Shown here piece after piece: positions 39,959-49,922 of a stretch of DNA of 64,000 nt (positions are counted from its first letter, which is position 1; the number at the start of each line of letters is the position of its first letter). The stretch spans positions 1 through 64,000 of the forward strand of contig JAKBAV010000004.1 of assembly GCA_021826225.1 (NCBI GenBank). The letters are read 5' to 3'. Below the pieces are notes generated by a model. The model did no database searches. It was given only the letters and a program-made list of their open reading frames with translations, and had not been told where the DNA came from. The translations under genes and the position numbers were made by a program. This DNA comes from Pseudomonadota bacterium (GTDB lineage: Bacteria; Pseudomonadota; Alphaproteobacteria; Acetobacterales; Acetobacteraceae).

Positions 39959-40852
39959 TCACAGCACCCGCCGCCAGGCCTGCGCCGCGCGCAGGAATGC
40001 CGCGCTGGCCTGGCTGACATAGCGCTCCTTATGCCGTACCGCGTTGAACTGGCGCGGCGGCAGCAGTAAATTCGCGCGCCGCAGCACCCCGGCCTGGACC
40101 GCCCGGTCGCACACCAAGGGCGATAGGCAGCCCACCCCAGCCCCGGCCGCCACCGCTTCACGCACCGCCTCGTTGGAGGGCAGCGTCATCACGATGTTCA
40201 GCGCTCCGGCCTCGATGCCGAGCCCGGCCAGCGCCGCCAGAAAAGCCTCACGCGTGCCGGATCCCGCCTCGCGGAACACCCAGTCGGCGCGGCGCAGATC
40301 ACGCGGAGTCAACGCGCCGCCCTGGCCCCAGGGATGGCCGTGCGGCACGAATACGGTCATGCGCTCCGCCGCCACCTCCGCCACGCTCAGATCCGCTGCC
40401 TCGAACGGGCCTTCAACAAAGCCAAGCTCCGCCTCCCCCTCACGCAGCGCCCGCGCCACCTGCGCGGTATTGCCGATGGCGAGTTCCACGGTCACGCCGG
40501 GATGCTCGCGCCGGAAGCCCGCCAGCACGGCGGGGAGCAGGTAGCTGGCGATGGTCTGGCTGGCATGCACCTTGAGCCGCCCACGCTGCAGCCCGGCGAA
40601 ATCCGCCAGCGCCGCCTCCGCCGCCGCAGCGTTGCGCAGCAGGGCCTTCGCCTCGGGCAGGAATTGCCGCCCCGCCGCGGTCAGCGCCACGCCGCGCCCC
40701 AGCCGGTCGAATAATTTGACGCCATGCTGCTGCTCCAGCGCCGCCACCGAGGCCGACACCGCCGCCTGGGTGAGGTTGAGCAGCCCCGCCGCCTTGGTCA
40801 CATGCTCGCGCTCCGCCACCGCGGCGAAAATTCGTAATTGTTCCAGGGTCAT
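39959..40852 (-). CDS. LysR-family transcriptional regulator
   Basis: MTLEQLRIFAAVAEREHVTKAAGLLNLTQAAVSASVAALEQQHGVKLFDRLGRGVALT. Confidence 0.95.
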   Translation of the reverse strand: MTLEQLRIFAAVAEREHVTKAAGLLNLTQAAVSASVAALEQQHGVKLFDRLGRGVALTAAGRQFLPEAKALLRNAAAAEAALADFAGLQRGRLKVHASQTIASYLLPAVLAGFRREHPGVTVELAIGNTAQVARALREGEAELGFVEGPFEAADLSVAEVAAERMTVFVPHGHPWGQGGALTPRDLRRADWVFREAGSGTREAFLAALAGLGIEAGALNIVMTLPSNEAVREAVAAGAGVGCLSPLVCDRAVQAGVLRRANLLLPPRQFNAVRHKERYVSQASAAFLRAAQAWRRVL

Positions 40853-40873
40853 GGCTAACTCATAAGTTTTTAT

Positions 40874-40892
40874 TGTTAAAAGTACAATTATA
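40874..40892 (-). promoter_or_regulatory. Candidate LysR-type operator between LysR and TDT genes
   Basis: TATAATTGTACTTTTAACA; near-match to 6346-6364. Confidence 0.4.
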
Positions 40893-40955
40893 ATCAGTTT
40901 TATATGTTGATTTTTTACGCCTAGTAAAGCCGGGTCATTTTAAAGGTTTTTCGCC

Positions 40956-42044
40956 ATGAAGATCATCCGGCATTTCACGCCAAACTGGTTCACCGTCACC
41001 ATGGGAACCGGCATACTGGCGCTCCTGCTCAACCAGCTCCCCGGTGCCGCCTGGGCGCATCTGGCCGGCGCGGCACTGTGGCGGGTCAATATCGTGCTGT
41101 TCGCCCTTTTCACGCTGCTTTATGCCGCGCGCTGGGTGCTTTACCCGCGTGAGGCGGCGCTGATTTTCGGCCATGCCGTGATGCCGATGTTCCTCGGCGC
41201 CATCCCGATGGGGCTGGCCACGATCGTCAACGGCACCATTGTGTTCACGCATGATTACGCCGCCGCGCTGCAGCTCTGGCGCGCCGATGCCGTGCTCTCC
41301 GTGCTGATCGGGCTGGCCGTGCCGTTCGCCATGTTCACCCGCCAGACGCACCGGATTGAGAGCATGACCGGGGTCTGGCTGCTGCCGATCGTGGCCTCGG
41401 AAGTGGCCGCTGCCAGCGCCGGGCTGCTGCTGCCGCATCTGGCCGGGCAGAGCGCGCTGGATGTGCTGCTGGCGGGCTATGTGCTGTGGGCGCTTTCCGT
41501 GCCGCTGGCGCTCGGCGTGCTGGTTATTCTGTTCCTGCGCCTGGTGCTGCACAAGCTGCCGCATCGCGACATGGCGGTAACCGGCTGGCTGGCGCTGGGG
41601 CCGCTCGGCACCGGGGCGCTGGCGCTGCTGCTGCTGGGCCATGCCGCGCCGGGCGTGCTGGCACCGCTCGGCATGGCGACTGTGGGGATGGTGGCGCAGG
41701 GCATCGGCGTGATCGGCGGGCTGCTGTTCTGGGGCTATGGCGCGTGGTGGCTGGCCATGGCGGTGGCGATGACCGGCAGCTATCTGCGCGAGGGCCTGCC
41801 CTTCAACATGGGCTGGTGGGGCTTCACCTTCCCGCTCGGTGTATTTACTTCAGCGAGCTTCGCCCTGGGGGCACAGACCGGCGCGGCGGTGTTCACCATG
41901 CTCGCGGTGGGGCAGACGGCGGTTGTCGGCGTGTTCTGGGTGATGGTGGCGGCGCGCACGCTGGCCGGCGCGTTCCGCGGCGAGCTGCTGCATGCGCCGT
42001 GCCTCGCGCAGCCGCAGCCGCGCGGCGAGATGCGGATCGCCTGA
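40956..42044 (+). CDS. TDT family transporter (TehA/Ssu1-like; possible sulfite exporter)
   Basis: FTPNWFTVTMGTGILALLL, about 10 TM segments. Confidence 0.88.
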   Translation: MKIIRHFTPNWFTVTMGTGILALLLNQLPGAAWAHLAGAALWRVNIVLFALFTLLYAARWVLYPREAALIFGHAVMPMFLGAIPMGLATIVNGTIVFTHDYAAALQLWRADAVLSVLIGLAVPFAMFTRQTHRIESMTGVWLLPIVASEVAAASAGLLLPHLAGQSALDVLLAGYVLWALSVPLALGVLVILFLRLVLHKLPHRDMAVTGWLALGPLGTGALALLLLGHAAPGVLAPLGMATVGMVAQGIGVIGGLLFWGYGAWWLAMAVAMTGSYLREGLPFNMGWWGFTFPLGVFTSASFALGAQTGAAVFTMLAVGQTAVVGVFWVMVAARTLAGAFRGELLHAPCLAQPQPRGEMRIA

Positions 42045-42141
42045 CAAATCCTCCGGCTCCTCTTGTCAAAAAACCCGGAGACTCCCAGGTGAATGAAATG
42101 GCGCGGCGCCGCCGCGACGTGCAGAAGCTGAAGGAGTTGCC

Positions 42142-43143
42142 GTGCCGGGTCTTGTTTCATCATCAGCCAGCCCGGGGGCACATACCGCAAGCGGCCTCAG
42201 CCTGCGCTATGCCGATGCGGTAACGGCGGCGGCGCGGCTGGCGGGCAATGCGCGGGTGCTCGGCGTGGTCGGCTATGGCGGGCTGCTGCCCGGGGCGGTG
42301 GCGCAGTCCCGCGCTTTCGTTCAGGCGCCGCTGCTGCCGGCCGCCGGCGGGCCGTATTTCGAGATATGGGAGGCGGCTTGCGCCACCAGCCTGTGCCGCA
42401 CCGGGATGGTGAGCGGGGCGTACGGCGATGGCCTGGCCTTTGGCGCGGTTGATCTGGCGGATGTGCCGGGCGGCGGGCTGGAGGAGGTGGTCGAGCTTGC
42501 CTATGACGCGATATTCGACTTCCTGGACGAGACCGGCTGCACTGAGCCGGTGCGGTTCTGGAACTACCTCGCCGCCATTACCGATGACGACCAGGGGATG
42601 GAGCGCTACCGGAGGTTCAATATCGGCCGGCACCGCGCCTATCTCGCGCGGCTGCGCCAGAGCGTGCCGCCGGCGGCGAGCTGCCTGGGCGCCGTCAATG
42701 GTGGCTCGATGATCTATTTTCTCGCGGCGCGCGAGGCGGCCGAGGCCATCGAGAATCCGCGCCAGATGAGCGCCTATGCCTACCCGCCGGTCTATGGCCC
42801 GTGCAGCCCGAGCTTTTCCCGCGCCGGGCGGCTTGGCGCGGCGCTGTTCATTTCAGGGACGGCGAGTATTACCGGGCATGAGACACGCCATCGCGGCGAT
42901 CTCACGGGGCAGGTCGCCGAGACGATGGAAAACCTGCGGGCGCTCATCGGCAATGCCGGCATGACGGCGGGTCGGGGCCAGGACTGGGCGTTCAAGACCT
43001 ATCTGCGCGACCCGCTCTACCAGGCGGCAATCGAGCCCGCGCTCGATGCCATGTTCGGGCCGGAATGCCAGAAGCTTTACCTGACGGCGGATATCTGCCG
43101 GACCGATCTGCTGATGGAGATCGAGGCGTTCCACTCGCCGTGA
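42142..43143 (+). CDS. Chorismatase, FkbO/Hyg5/XanB2-like
   Basis: CTEPVRFWNYLAAITDDDQGMERYRRFNIGRHRAYL and SGTASITGHETRHRGDLTGQVAETMENL. Confidence 0.85.
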   Translation: MPGLVSSSASPGAHTASGLSLRYADAVTAAARLAGNARVLGVVGYGGLLPGAVAQSRAFVQAPLLPAAGGPYFEIWEAACATSLCRTGMVSGAYGDGLAFGAVDLADVPGGGLEEVVELAYDAIFDFLDETGCTEPVRFWNYLAAITDDDQGMERYRRFNIGRHRAYLARLRQSVPPAASCLGAVNGGSMIYFLAAREAAEAIENPRQMSAYAYPPVYGPCSPSFSRAGRLGAALFISGTASITGHETRHRGDLTGQVAETMENLRALIGNAGMTAGRGQDWAFKTYLRDPLYQAAIEPALDAMFGPECQKLYLTADICRTDLLMEIEAFHSP

Positions 43144-44436
43144 TCAGGCTTCCACGTCCCGCGCAATCATGATGCCCAGCCTTGGCATCAGATGCTTCAG
43201 CGCGGGCCCGGCCATGAGGGTGGTGACGACAGCCATGATGACCAGCATGGTGAAAATTTTGGGCGGCAGGAAACCCGTTTCCAGACCGATATTGAGGACG
43301 ATGAGCTCCATCAGCGCACGGGTGTTCATCAGCACGCCGAGCAGCAGCGCGGCGGGGGCATTATAGCCGGCGAGCCGGCTGACGATGGCGACGGGGATGA
43401 TTTTGGCGATGATGGAAACGGCGCAGAAGATGCCTAGCCAGAGCCAGTCCGTGCCGGTGGTGAGGCCGAGCAGATTGGTGTGCAGCCCGGTATAGGTGAA
43501 GAATACGGGCAGGAAGAACACCAGCACGAAGCCGCCGACCTGACGGCGCCAGGCCGTGGTGAATTCCGCGTCGTGATGCACCAGAAGCCCGCCGACGAAG
43601 CCGCCGAAAATGGCGAATATGCCCAATTTTGTGGTGCACATGCCGAGCGCGAACACGGCGATGAGAATGATCGCCATCAGGACCGGGCGCATCTCGCCCG
43701 CGCGCACCGGAAAGGCACGCAGCAGCCAGGCGGCGGCGGGGCGGAGCAGAAAGATGCAGGCCAGGGCAAAGGCCAGCACGCCGCCGAGCTGCTGCGCGGT
43801 TTGCGCGGGCGCGAAGGTGGCGGTGGCGATAGCGGCGACCGTGGCCAGCAGCAGCCAGCCCGCGACATCGTTGATGGCGGCGGCGGATATGGCGAGAACG
43901 CCGAGCTCGTGCCGCGCCATGCCGTAGCCGGTGAGGATGCGCCCGAGGACCGGCACCGCGGTGATGGCCATGGCGACGCCGCAGAACAACGCATAGACCG
44001 GCACCGCGATGCCGCCTGCGAATACCGGCGCCGAGAGATGGCCAAGCCAGATGCCGCAGGCCAGCGGCACGAGGATGGATACGGCGGCGATGGGTACCAG
44101 CGCGCGGCGCGCGCGGGGCTCGCGCAATTGGCCGAATTCGAAGCCCATGCCGATCTGGAACATCAGCAGGATGAGGCCGATCTGCGATAATATGACGATG
44201 GCGGGGGAGGGTTTGAGGCCGAATATGGCGGCCGAGATGCCGGGGCAGAAATGCCCGAAGAGCGAGGGGCCGAGCAGCAGCCCGGCGACGATCTCGCCGA
44301 TCACCCCGGGCTGGCTGAAGCGGCGGAACACGAGGTTCATGATGCGCGCGGCGCCGATCATCACGATCAGCTGCGCGAGGATGGGCATGAGCAGCGTGTC
44401 GCCATGCGGTGGCGCGGCGAGGGGGGCTATGGTCAT
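43144..44436 (-). CDS. Cation:proton antiporter (CPA2-like)
   Basis: 430 aa, about 12 TM segments; FRRFSQPGVIGEIVAGLLLGPSLFG, LGVLAISAAAINDVAGWLLLA. Confidence 0.92.
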   Translation of the reverse strand: MTIAPLAAPPHGDTLLMPILAQLIVMIGAARIMNLVFRRFSQPGVIGEIVAGLLLGPSLFGHFCPGISAAIFGLKPSPAIVILSQIGLILLMFQIGMGFEFGQLREPRARRALVPIAAVSILVPLACGIWLGHLSAPVFAGGIAVPVYALFCGVAMAITAVPVLGRILTGYGMARHELGVLAISAAAINDVAGWLLLATVAAIATATFAPAQTAQQLGGVLAFALACIFLLRPAAAWLLRAFPVRAGEMRPVLMAIILIAVFALGMCTTKLGIFAIFGGFVGGLLVHHDAEFTTAWRRQVGGFVLVFFLPVFFTYTGLHTNLLGLTTGTDWLWLGIFCAVSIIAKIIPVAIVSRLAGYNAPAALLLGVLMNTRALMELIVLNIGLETGFLPPKIFTMLVIMAVVTTLMAGPALKHLMPRLGIMIARDVEA

Positions 44437-44762
44437 GGCGCCGCGCAGGGCATCAGGCCGTTATAATTGTGGAACGGATCGCCATGGCTGCCGCGTTTCA
44501 CGCTCTCGAATCCACATTGCTTCATGATCCGGACAATGACCGCCTGCGGGATGGAGTTCAAGGTGGCCGGCCCGTTATACTTGCGTGCCGCCGCCCCGCC
44601 GGGAGAGAAGAACTGATTTACATTTTTGTAATGCTGCGCGTTCCCGCCGCCATGTTCAGCGTTGGACATGGCGGCGGAGCTGTGGCTTATGGCGGGTGAG
44701 CCTGCTTCGGCGGATCCGCCAGTTCCGCCGTTCATGGTTGCGATCCAGGACGATATCAGGGA

Positions 44763-46100
44763 GTGTTCCGCGTGGCGCAGATGCAGCAGGTTGAGGATGC
44801 CACCAGTTCCATGGCCGCCGCGTGCGATGTTCTGGTGATCGGCGGCGGGCCGGCGGGGTCCAGCGTGGCGGCATTGCTGGCGCAACGCGGCCGGCGCGTC
44901 GTGCTGGTGGAAAAGGAGCGGCATCCGCGCTTCCATATCGGCGAGTCGCTGCTGCCCTATAACCTGCCGCTGCTCGACCGGCTGGGCGTGCGCGCCGAGG
45001 TGGAGACCACGGCGCAGCACAAGCATGGTATCGAATTCGTCTCGCCATATCACGGCAAGAGCGTGCGCTATGAGTTCGCCAATGGCTGGGACAAGCGTTT
45101 TCCCTATGCGTTCCAGGTGCGGCGGTCGAGCTTCGACCATATTCTGTTGCGCAACGCCGCGGCCAAGGGGGCCGAGGTGGTCGAGGAATGCCGCGTGACC
45201 GGGGTGGACTTCGCGGCGGCCGGCCCGGCACTGGTGCACGCGCGCGGCGCCGATGGCGTGGCGCGCCAATGGCGGGCGGATTTCGTGGTCGATGCCTCGG
45301 GGCGGGATACGCTGCTGGCGTCCCAGCTCGACGCCAAGGCCCGCAACAAGCGTAATGACAGTGCCGCGATGTTCGCGCATTTCACCGGGGCAAGGCGGCT
45401 TGAGGGCCAGGCGGAGGGTAATATCACCATCGTGTGGTTCGACCATGGCTGGTTCTGGTTCATTCCGCTCTCCGATGGCACGACCAGCATCGGCGCGGTA
45501 TGCCCGGCGGCGCATTTCAAAACACGCGGTACGAATGTGCCGCAATTCTTCATGCAGATGATCGCGGCCTGCCCGGAAATCGCCGACCGGCTGAAGCATG
45601 CCACGCTGGTAGGCGAGGTGACGGCGACGGGGAATTATTCCTACGGCGCCAAAACCATCAGCGGACGTAATTTTGTGATGGTGGGCGATGCCTTCACCTT
45701 CGTCGATCCGGTGTTTTCAACCGGCGTCTATATCGCGATGCAGACGGGATTCTGGGCGGCTGATGCGGTGGAAGCGGCGCTGGCGGCACCGGCACGGGCG
45801 CCGGCCGAGATGCGGCGCTACGCGGCGCGGACGCGCAAGGCGCTCGGCGCGTTCACCTGGTTCATCTACCGCATCCGCGAGCCGGCGATGCGCAACCTGT
45901 TCATGTCGCCGCGCAACACCTGGCGGATGGAGGAGGCCGTGCTGTCGCTGCTGGCGGGCGGGATAGCCGAGGGCTGGCGGGTCGGGCTGCGGCTGTATCT
46001 GTTCCGGGCGATCTATTACGCAACGAAACTGTCGCATCTGCGGTTCCGCGTGGCCCGGCCGAAGCTCGCTTCCGGGCAGCCGCGCGAGGCCGGCACTTAA
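44763..46100 (+). CDS. FAD-dependent oxidoreductase, tryptophan halogenase-like
   Basis: Rossmann VIGGGPAGSSVAALLAQRGRRVVLVEKERHPRFHIGESLLP; GDAFTFVDPVFSTGVYIAMQTG. Confidence 0.88.
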   Translation: MFRVAQMQQVEDATSSMAAACDVLVIGGGPAGSSVAALLAQRGRRVVLVEKERHPRFHIGESLLPYNLPLLDRLGVRAEVETTAQHKHGIEFVSPYHGKSVRYEFANGWDKRFPYAFQVRRSSFDHILLRNAAAKGAEVVEECRVTGVDFAAAGPALVHARGADGVARQWRADFVVDASGRDTLLASQLDAKARNKRNDSAAMFAHFTGARRLEGQAEGNITIVWFDHGWFWFIPLSDGTTSIGAVCPAAHFKTRGTNVPQFFMQMIAACPEIADRLKHATLVGEVTATGNYSYGAKTISGRNFVMVGDAFTFVDPVFSTGVYIAMQTGFWAADAVEAALAAPARAPAEMRRYAARTRKALGAFTWFIYRIREPAMRNLFMSPRNTWRMEEAVLSLLAGGIAEGWRVGLRLYLFRAIYYATKLSHLRFRVARPKLASGQPREAGT

Positions 46101-46108
46101 AGCTCGCG

Positions 46109-46834
46109 GTGGCCTGCGCGACGCATCTCGTTCTGATCCCGAGTTATAATAGCGGAGTGCGGCTGGCCGCCACCGTGGCCGGGGCGCTGCGGCACTGGCA
46201 GCCGGTCTGGGTGGTGATCGATGGCAGTGACGATGGCAGCGATGCGGGCCTCTGCGCGGCGCCGGGGTTGCGCATAATCCGCCGCGCGCAAAATGGCGGC
46301 AAGGGTGCGGCGGTGCTGCAAGGGCTGGATGCGGCGGCGGCGGCTGGGTTCAGCCATGTGCTGGTGATGGATGCGGATGGCCAGCATCCGGCGGACGAAA
46401 TTGCCGGTTTCATGGCGGCATCAGTGGAAAATCCCGGGGCGATGATTCTGGGGCGGCCGGTTTTCGATGCCAGCGCGCCGCTGGTGCGCCGGCTGGGGCG
46501 GCGGATTTCCAACCTGCTGGTGCGCTGGGAAACGGCGGCGGATATCGGCGATGCGCTGTTCGGCTTCCGCGTCTATCCGGTGGCGGAGCTGCGTGCGGTG
46601 ATGCAGGCGAGCCGGCATATGCGTGGTTATGATTTCGATACCGAGGCGGTGGTGCGCCTGTGCTGGCGCGGCGTGGCGGTGCTCAACCGCGCCGCCGCCG
46701 TGCGGTATTTCACGCAATGTGAGGGCGGGGTCTCGCATTTTTGTTACGTGCGCGACAATCTGCGGCTGGCCGCGATGCATCTGCGGCTCGCCGGGCCGGC
46801 CCTGCTCAGGCCATTCCGCCGTTTATGGAAATGA
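46109..46834 (+). CDS. Family 2 glycosyltransferase
   Basis: LIPSYNSGVRLAATVAGAL...GGKGAAVLQGLDAAAAAGFSHVLVMDADGQHPADEI. Confidence 0.9.
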   Translation: MACATHLVLIPSYNSGVRLAATVAGALRHWQPVWVVIDGSDDGSDAGLCAAPGLRIIRRAQNGGKGAAVLQGLDAAAAAGFSHVLVMDADGQHPADEIAGFMAASVENPGAMILGRPVFDASAPLVRRLGRRISNLLVRWETAADIGDALFGFRVYPVAELRAVMQASRHMRGYDFDTEAVVRLCWRGVAVLNRAAAVRYFTQCEGGVSHFCYVRDNLRLAAMHLRLAGPALLRPFRRLWK

Positions 46835-47510
46835 GCTGGCCGGTGATGTAGGCGGCTTTTTCCGAGGCCAGGAAGGTGACGAGGTCGGCGACCTCCTCTG
46901 GTTGACCGGCGCGTTGCGCGGGGACGATTTTGGCCAGCATGTCCTTGGGGAAAAGCGTGGCGGTGGCGGGGGAGGTTATGATGCCGGGGGCGACGGTATT
47001 GACCGTGATGCCGCGGCTGGCGAGTTCGAGCGAGAGCGAGCGGGTGGCGCCGTGCAGGCCGGCCTTGGCGGCGGCATAATTGGCCTGGCCGCGATTGCCC
47101 ATGACCGCCGCGACCGAGGAGATGTTGATGATGCGGCCCCAGCGGGTGCGGATCATCGGCATCAGCAGCGGCTGGGTGACGTTGAAGAAACCGTTCAGGG
47201 ATACGTCGATGACATTATGCCACTGCGCCGGGCGCATCCCGGGCATTACGGCATCGTCATGGATGCCGGCATTGTTGACGAGGATCTGCACCGGGCCGGC
47301 GGCGAGGATTTCGCCGAGCGCGGTGCTGGTCGCGGCAGCGTCGGTGATGTCGAAGCAGACCGCCTCGGCGCCGATTTCCGCTGCCAGTGCCTCGGCTTTG
47401 ACCAAATTGCCATAAGCGTGGATAATGACGTGGTGCCCGGCGGCGGCCAGCGCCCGGGCGATGGCGCCGCCGATGCTGCCGCTGCCGCCGGTGACCAGGG
47501 CACGGCTCAT
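46806..47510 (-). CDS. 3-oxoacyl-ACP reductase (FabG-like; aryl polyene cluster)
   Basis: ALVTGGSGSIGGAIARALAAAGHH, NNAGIHDDAVMPGM, INISSVAAVMGNRGQANYAAAKAG. Confidence 0.92.
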   Translation of the reverse strand: MSRALVTGGSGSIGGAIARALAAAGHHVIIHAYGNLVKAEALAAEIGAEAVCFDITDAAATSTALGEILAAGPVQILVNNAGIHDDAVMPGMRPAQWHNVIDVSLNGFFNVTQPLLMPMIRTRWGRIINISSVAAVMGNRGQANYAAAKAGLHGATRSLSLELASRGITVNTVAPGIITSPATATLFPKDMLAKIVPAQRAGQPEEVADLVTFLASEKAAYITGQLISINGGMA

Positions 47511-47938
47511 GAGGGGGCTCCGAATAATACGGTGGCTCGGCCGGATAGGATGATTGCTCCGGCATGGCTGACGTCAAAACTGTAAGCCGCACCCTGGGCA
47601 TCACCGCGCAGGCGGGTGGCGTGGATGTGCAGCGGGCCATCGAGGCTGGCGTGCCTGAGATGCACATCGCGCAAAGCGACGAGATAGCCGGGCACAAGCA
47701 GGCCGCCGGCCGGCGCGGTGAGGCGGCCGTGCAGCGCCATGGCCTGGGCGGCGATTTCGATGCCGCTCGCGGCACCGAGCATGCCGCCGGCGCGGCGCAG
47801 CGGGTTGTCCGGCGCGGCGGCGCGGCGGGAGAGGCAGGTGATCTGCCCGTCATCCCAGCCCAGCACCTCGTCGAGCAGGCACATCGCGCCGGCATGGGGG
47901 ATCAGCGCCATGATGGCTTCGCGCGTGAGGCTGGTCAT
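47507..47938 (-). CDS. 3-hydroxyacyl-ACP dehydratase-like (ApeP-like hotdog)
   Basis: LIPHAGAMCLLDEVLGWDDGQITCLSRRAAAPDNPLR; position in cluster. Confidence 0.8.
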   Translation of the reverse strand: MTSLTREAIMALIPHAGAMCLLDEVLGWDDGQITCLSRRAAAPDNPLRRAGGMLGAASGIEIAAQAMALHGRLTAPAGGLLVPGYLVALRDVHLRHASLDGPLHIHATRLRGDAQGAAYSFDVSHAGAIILSGRATVLFGAPS

Positions 47939-48738
47939 GGTGCCGCGCCGGGCAGCACGGCGATATGCAGTGCCATGTCGCCGAGATAGGCCAGCGCCAC
48001 CTGGGCGGGGCCGCCACATGCCAGGGCGGCGAGCAGCGGCAAAGCCCGGGCGGCGGGTGTGGCGCGGCGCATATCCTCGAGCGCCGGCATGGTCTGGGTG
48101 GGTGCCGCGGCGGCGGGCTCCAGCGTGATCTCAAGCCGGGCGAAGCTGGCCTGGGTCGGCACCGGCGAGAGCACCAGCGCCGCGCCGAAAATCGCGCCGA
48201 TCGGGCGGACCAAAAGCAGCGGCTCGGGATAGGGGACATCATAGGCGATCAGCGCCACTGCCTCACCGCAGGACACGACCTGGGCCACGGCTTCGAGCAG
48301 CCCGGCGGCGAAACTGTCATCATAGGCGCAAAGGCTGGTGGAGGGCGCCATGGCGCCGGTCGCGATGCTCCAATACCCGGCCGCCGCGTTATGCACCGAA
48401 TTGTGGAATTTGGTCGGCGAGAGGTCGCGCTGCGGCGCGGCCAGCGTGGCGAGGATGTCGTGAATGGTTTCACCATCGCCGCCCGAGGAAGCAAAGATGG
48501 CGGGGGTGGTGGCGGGGTCGCGCCCGGCGGCGGCGAAGGCCTCGGCACCCACGGCCAGAGCGAGCTTGACCATTTTGGGTGCGCGGCGGCGCTCATTGGC
48601 GGGCAGCAGCGCGCTCGGGGCCGGGTTGGCGGGGGCGGGAATGTAATCTGCCTGCCCCCGCAGCACGGGGGCGGCGGCGGCCCAGCCATCGAGCCCCGGG
48701 CCGCACAGACCGATGCCTTCGACGAACACGCGCATCAT
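47935..48738 (-). CDS. Beta-ketoacyl synthase-like / chain-length-factor-like protein (ApeC-like)
   Basis: Truncated KS-like fold; SPTKFHNSVHNAAAGYWSIATGAMAPSTSLCAYDDSFAAGLLEA. Confidence 0.8.
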   Translation of the reverse strand: MMRVFVEGIGLCGPGLDGWAAAAPVLRGQADYIPAPANPAPSALLPANERRRAPKMVKLALAVGAEAFAAAGRDPATTPAIFASSGGDGETIHDILATLAAPQRDLSPTKFHNSVHNAAAGYWSIATGAMAPSTSLCAYDDSFAAGLLEAVAQVVSCGEAVALIAYDVPYPEPLLLVRPIGAIFGAALVLSPVPTQASFARLEITLEPAAAAPTQTMPALEDMRRATPAARALPLLAALACGGPAQVALAYLGDMALHIAVLPGAAP

Positions 48739-49922
48739 GCCGCCCGCCCCAGCACCAGGCTGCAATTGACGCCGCCGAAGCCGAAGGCGTTGCTCATGGC
48801 ATAGCCGATGCGCCCTTCCTGGCCGGCCAGCAGGTAGTTGCTGGTGAAAGCCGGGTCACGCGTGCTGGTATGCGGGCTGCCGGGCAGGAAATCGTGCCGC
48901 AGAGCGAGGGCGCAGATGGCGGCGCTGACAATGCCGGAAGCGCCGAGTGTGTGGCCGGTGAAACCCTTGCTGGAACTGCATGGCGTCGCGGTGCCGAACA
49001 GGCTGGATATGGCTTTATCCTCGGCGGCGTCTCCCACCAGCGTGGCGGTGCCGTGCAGGTTGACATAGCCGATATCGGCCGCCGCCAGGCCGGAATCCAC
49101 CAAGGCGCGCGCCATGGCGAGCCTGGCCCCCGCCCCTTCCGGATGCGGCGAGGACATGTGGTAGGCATCCGAGCTTTCGCCGGTGCCGAGCAGCAGGAGC
49201 GTATCGGGGCCATGCTGCGGCCCGGGCTTTTCCAGCAGCACGAAACCCGCCGCCTCGCCGATGGAAATGCCGTTGCGCGCGGTATCGAAGGGACGGCAAG
49301 GGCCTTCAGCCATCACGCCGAGCGCGTGGAAGCCGAGCAGCGTGGTGGCACAGAGCGTGTCGGCGCCGCCGATGATGGCGGCATCGCAGATCCCCGCCTC
49401 GATCATGCGCGCGGCGCTGGCGAAGACCTTGGAGGTGGCGGCGCAGGCGGTGGAGACGACGAAAGCCGGGCCGCGCAGGCCGAGCATGTCACGCACGAAA
49501 TGACCGAGCGCATAGGTGTTATGGGTGTGGGCGTAATCCAGGTCGGCGGGCAGCCGGCCATCCGCGCCGCGCCGGCGGTAGGCGGTTTCGGATTGCAGAA
49601 TGCCCGAGGTGCTGGTGCCGACGAACACGCCGATGCGCGCAGCACCGTAACGGGTTTTGGCGGCGTCCACCGTGGCGCGGAAATCCTCCAGCGCCAAAGC
49701 CTGGGCGGCGAGGCGGTTATTGCGGCAGTCGAAGGCGGCAAAAGCCGGGGGGAGTGGCTGGTCGAGCCCGGGCACCTCGCCGGCATGGGCAGCGAGCGGC
49801 AGGGTGTCAAAAGTGCACGGGGCAAGCCCGCTGCGCCCGGCGCGCAAGGCGGCCAAGGTGGCGGGGCCGCCCGTGCCCAGGCTGGTGACCAGCGCGAAAT
49901 CCCCAAGGGCCAGCCTGGTCAT
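48735..49922 (-). CDS. Beta-ketoacyl-ACP synthase (ApeO/FabF-like)
   Basis: VVSTACAATSKVFASAARMI active-site Cys, NLHGTATLVGDAAEDKAI, SSKGFTGHTLGASG. Confidence 0.92.
   Translation of the reverse strand: MTRLALGDFALVTSLGTGGPATLAALRAGRSGLAPCTFDTLPLAAHAGEVPGLDQPLPPAFAAFDCRNNRLAAQALALEDFRATVDAAKTRYGAARIGVFVGTSTSGILQSETAYRRRGADGRLPADLDYAHTHNTYALGHFVRDMLGLRGPAFVVSTACAATSKVFASAARMIEAGICDAAIIGGADTLCATTLLGFHALGVMAEGPCRPFDTARNGISIGEAAGFVLLEKPGPQHGPDTLLLLGTGESSDAYHMSSPHPEGAGARLAMARALVDSGLAAADIGYVNLHGTATLVGDAAEDKAISSLFGTATPCSSSKGFTGHTLGASGIVSAAICALALRHDFLPGSPHTSTRDPAFTSNYLLAGQEGRIGYAMSNAFGFGGVNCSLVLGRAA

Noticed and set aside
44433-45599. 388-aa minus-strand ORF
   Set aside because: Mostly antisense to the halogenase-like gene. 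The C-terminal part (44433-44735) might be a small gene but has no clear RBS or family
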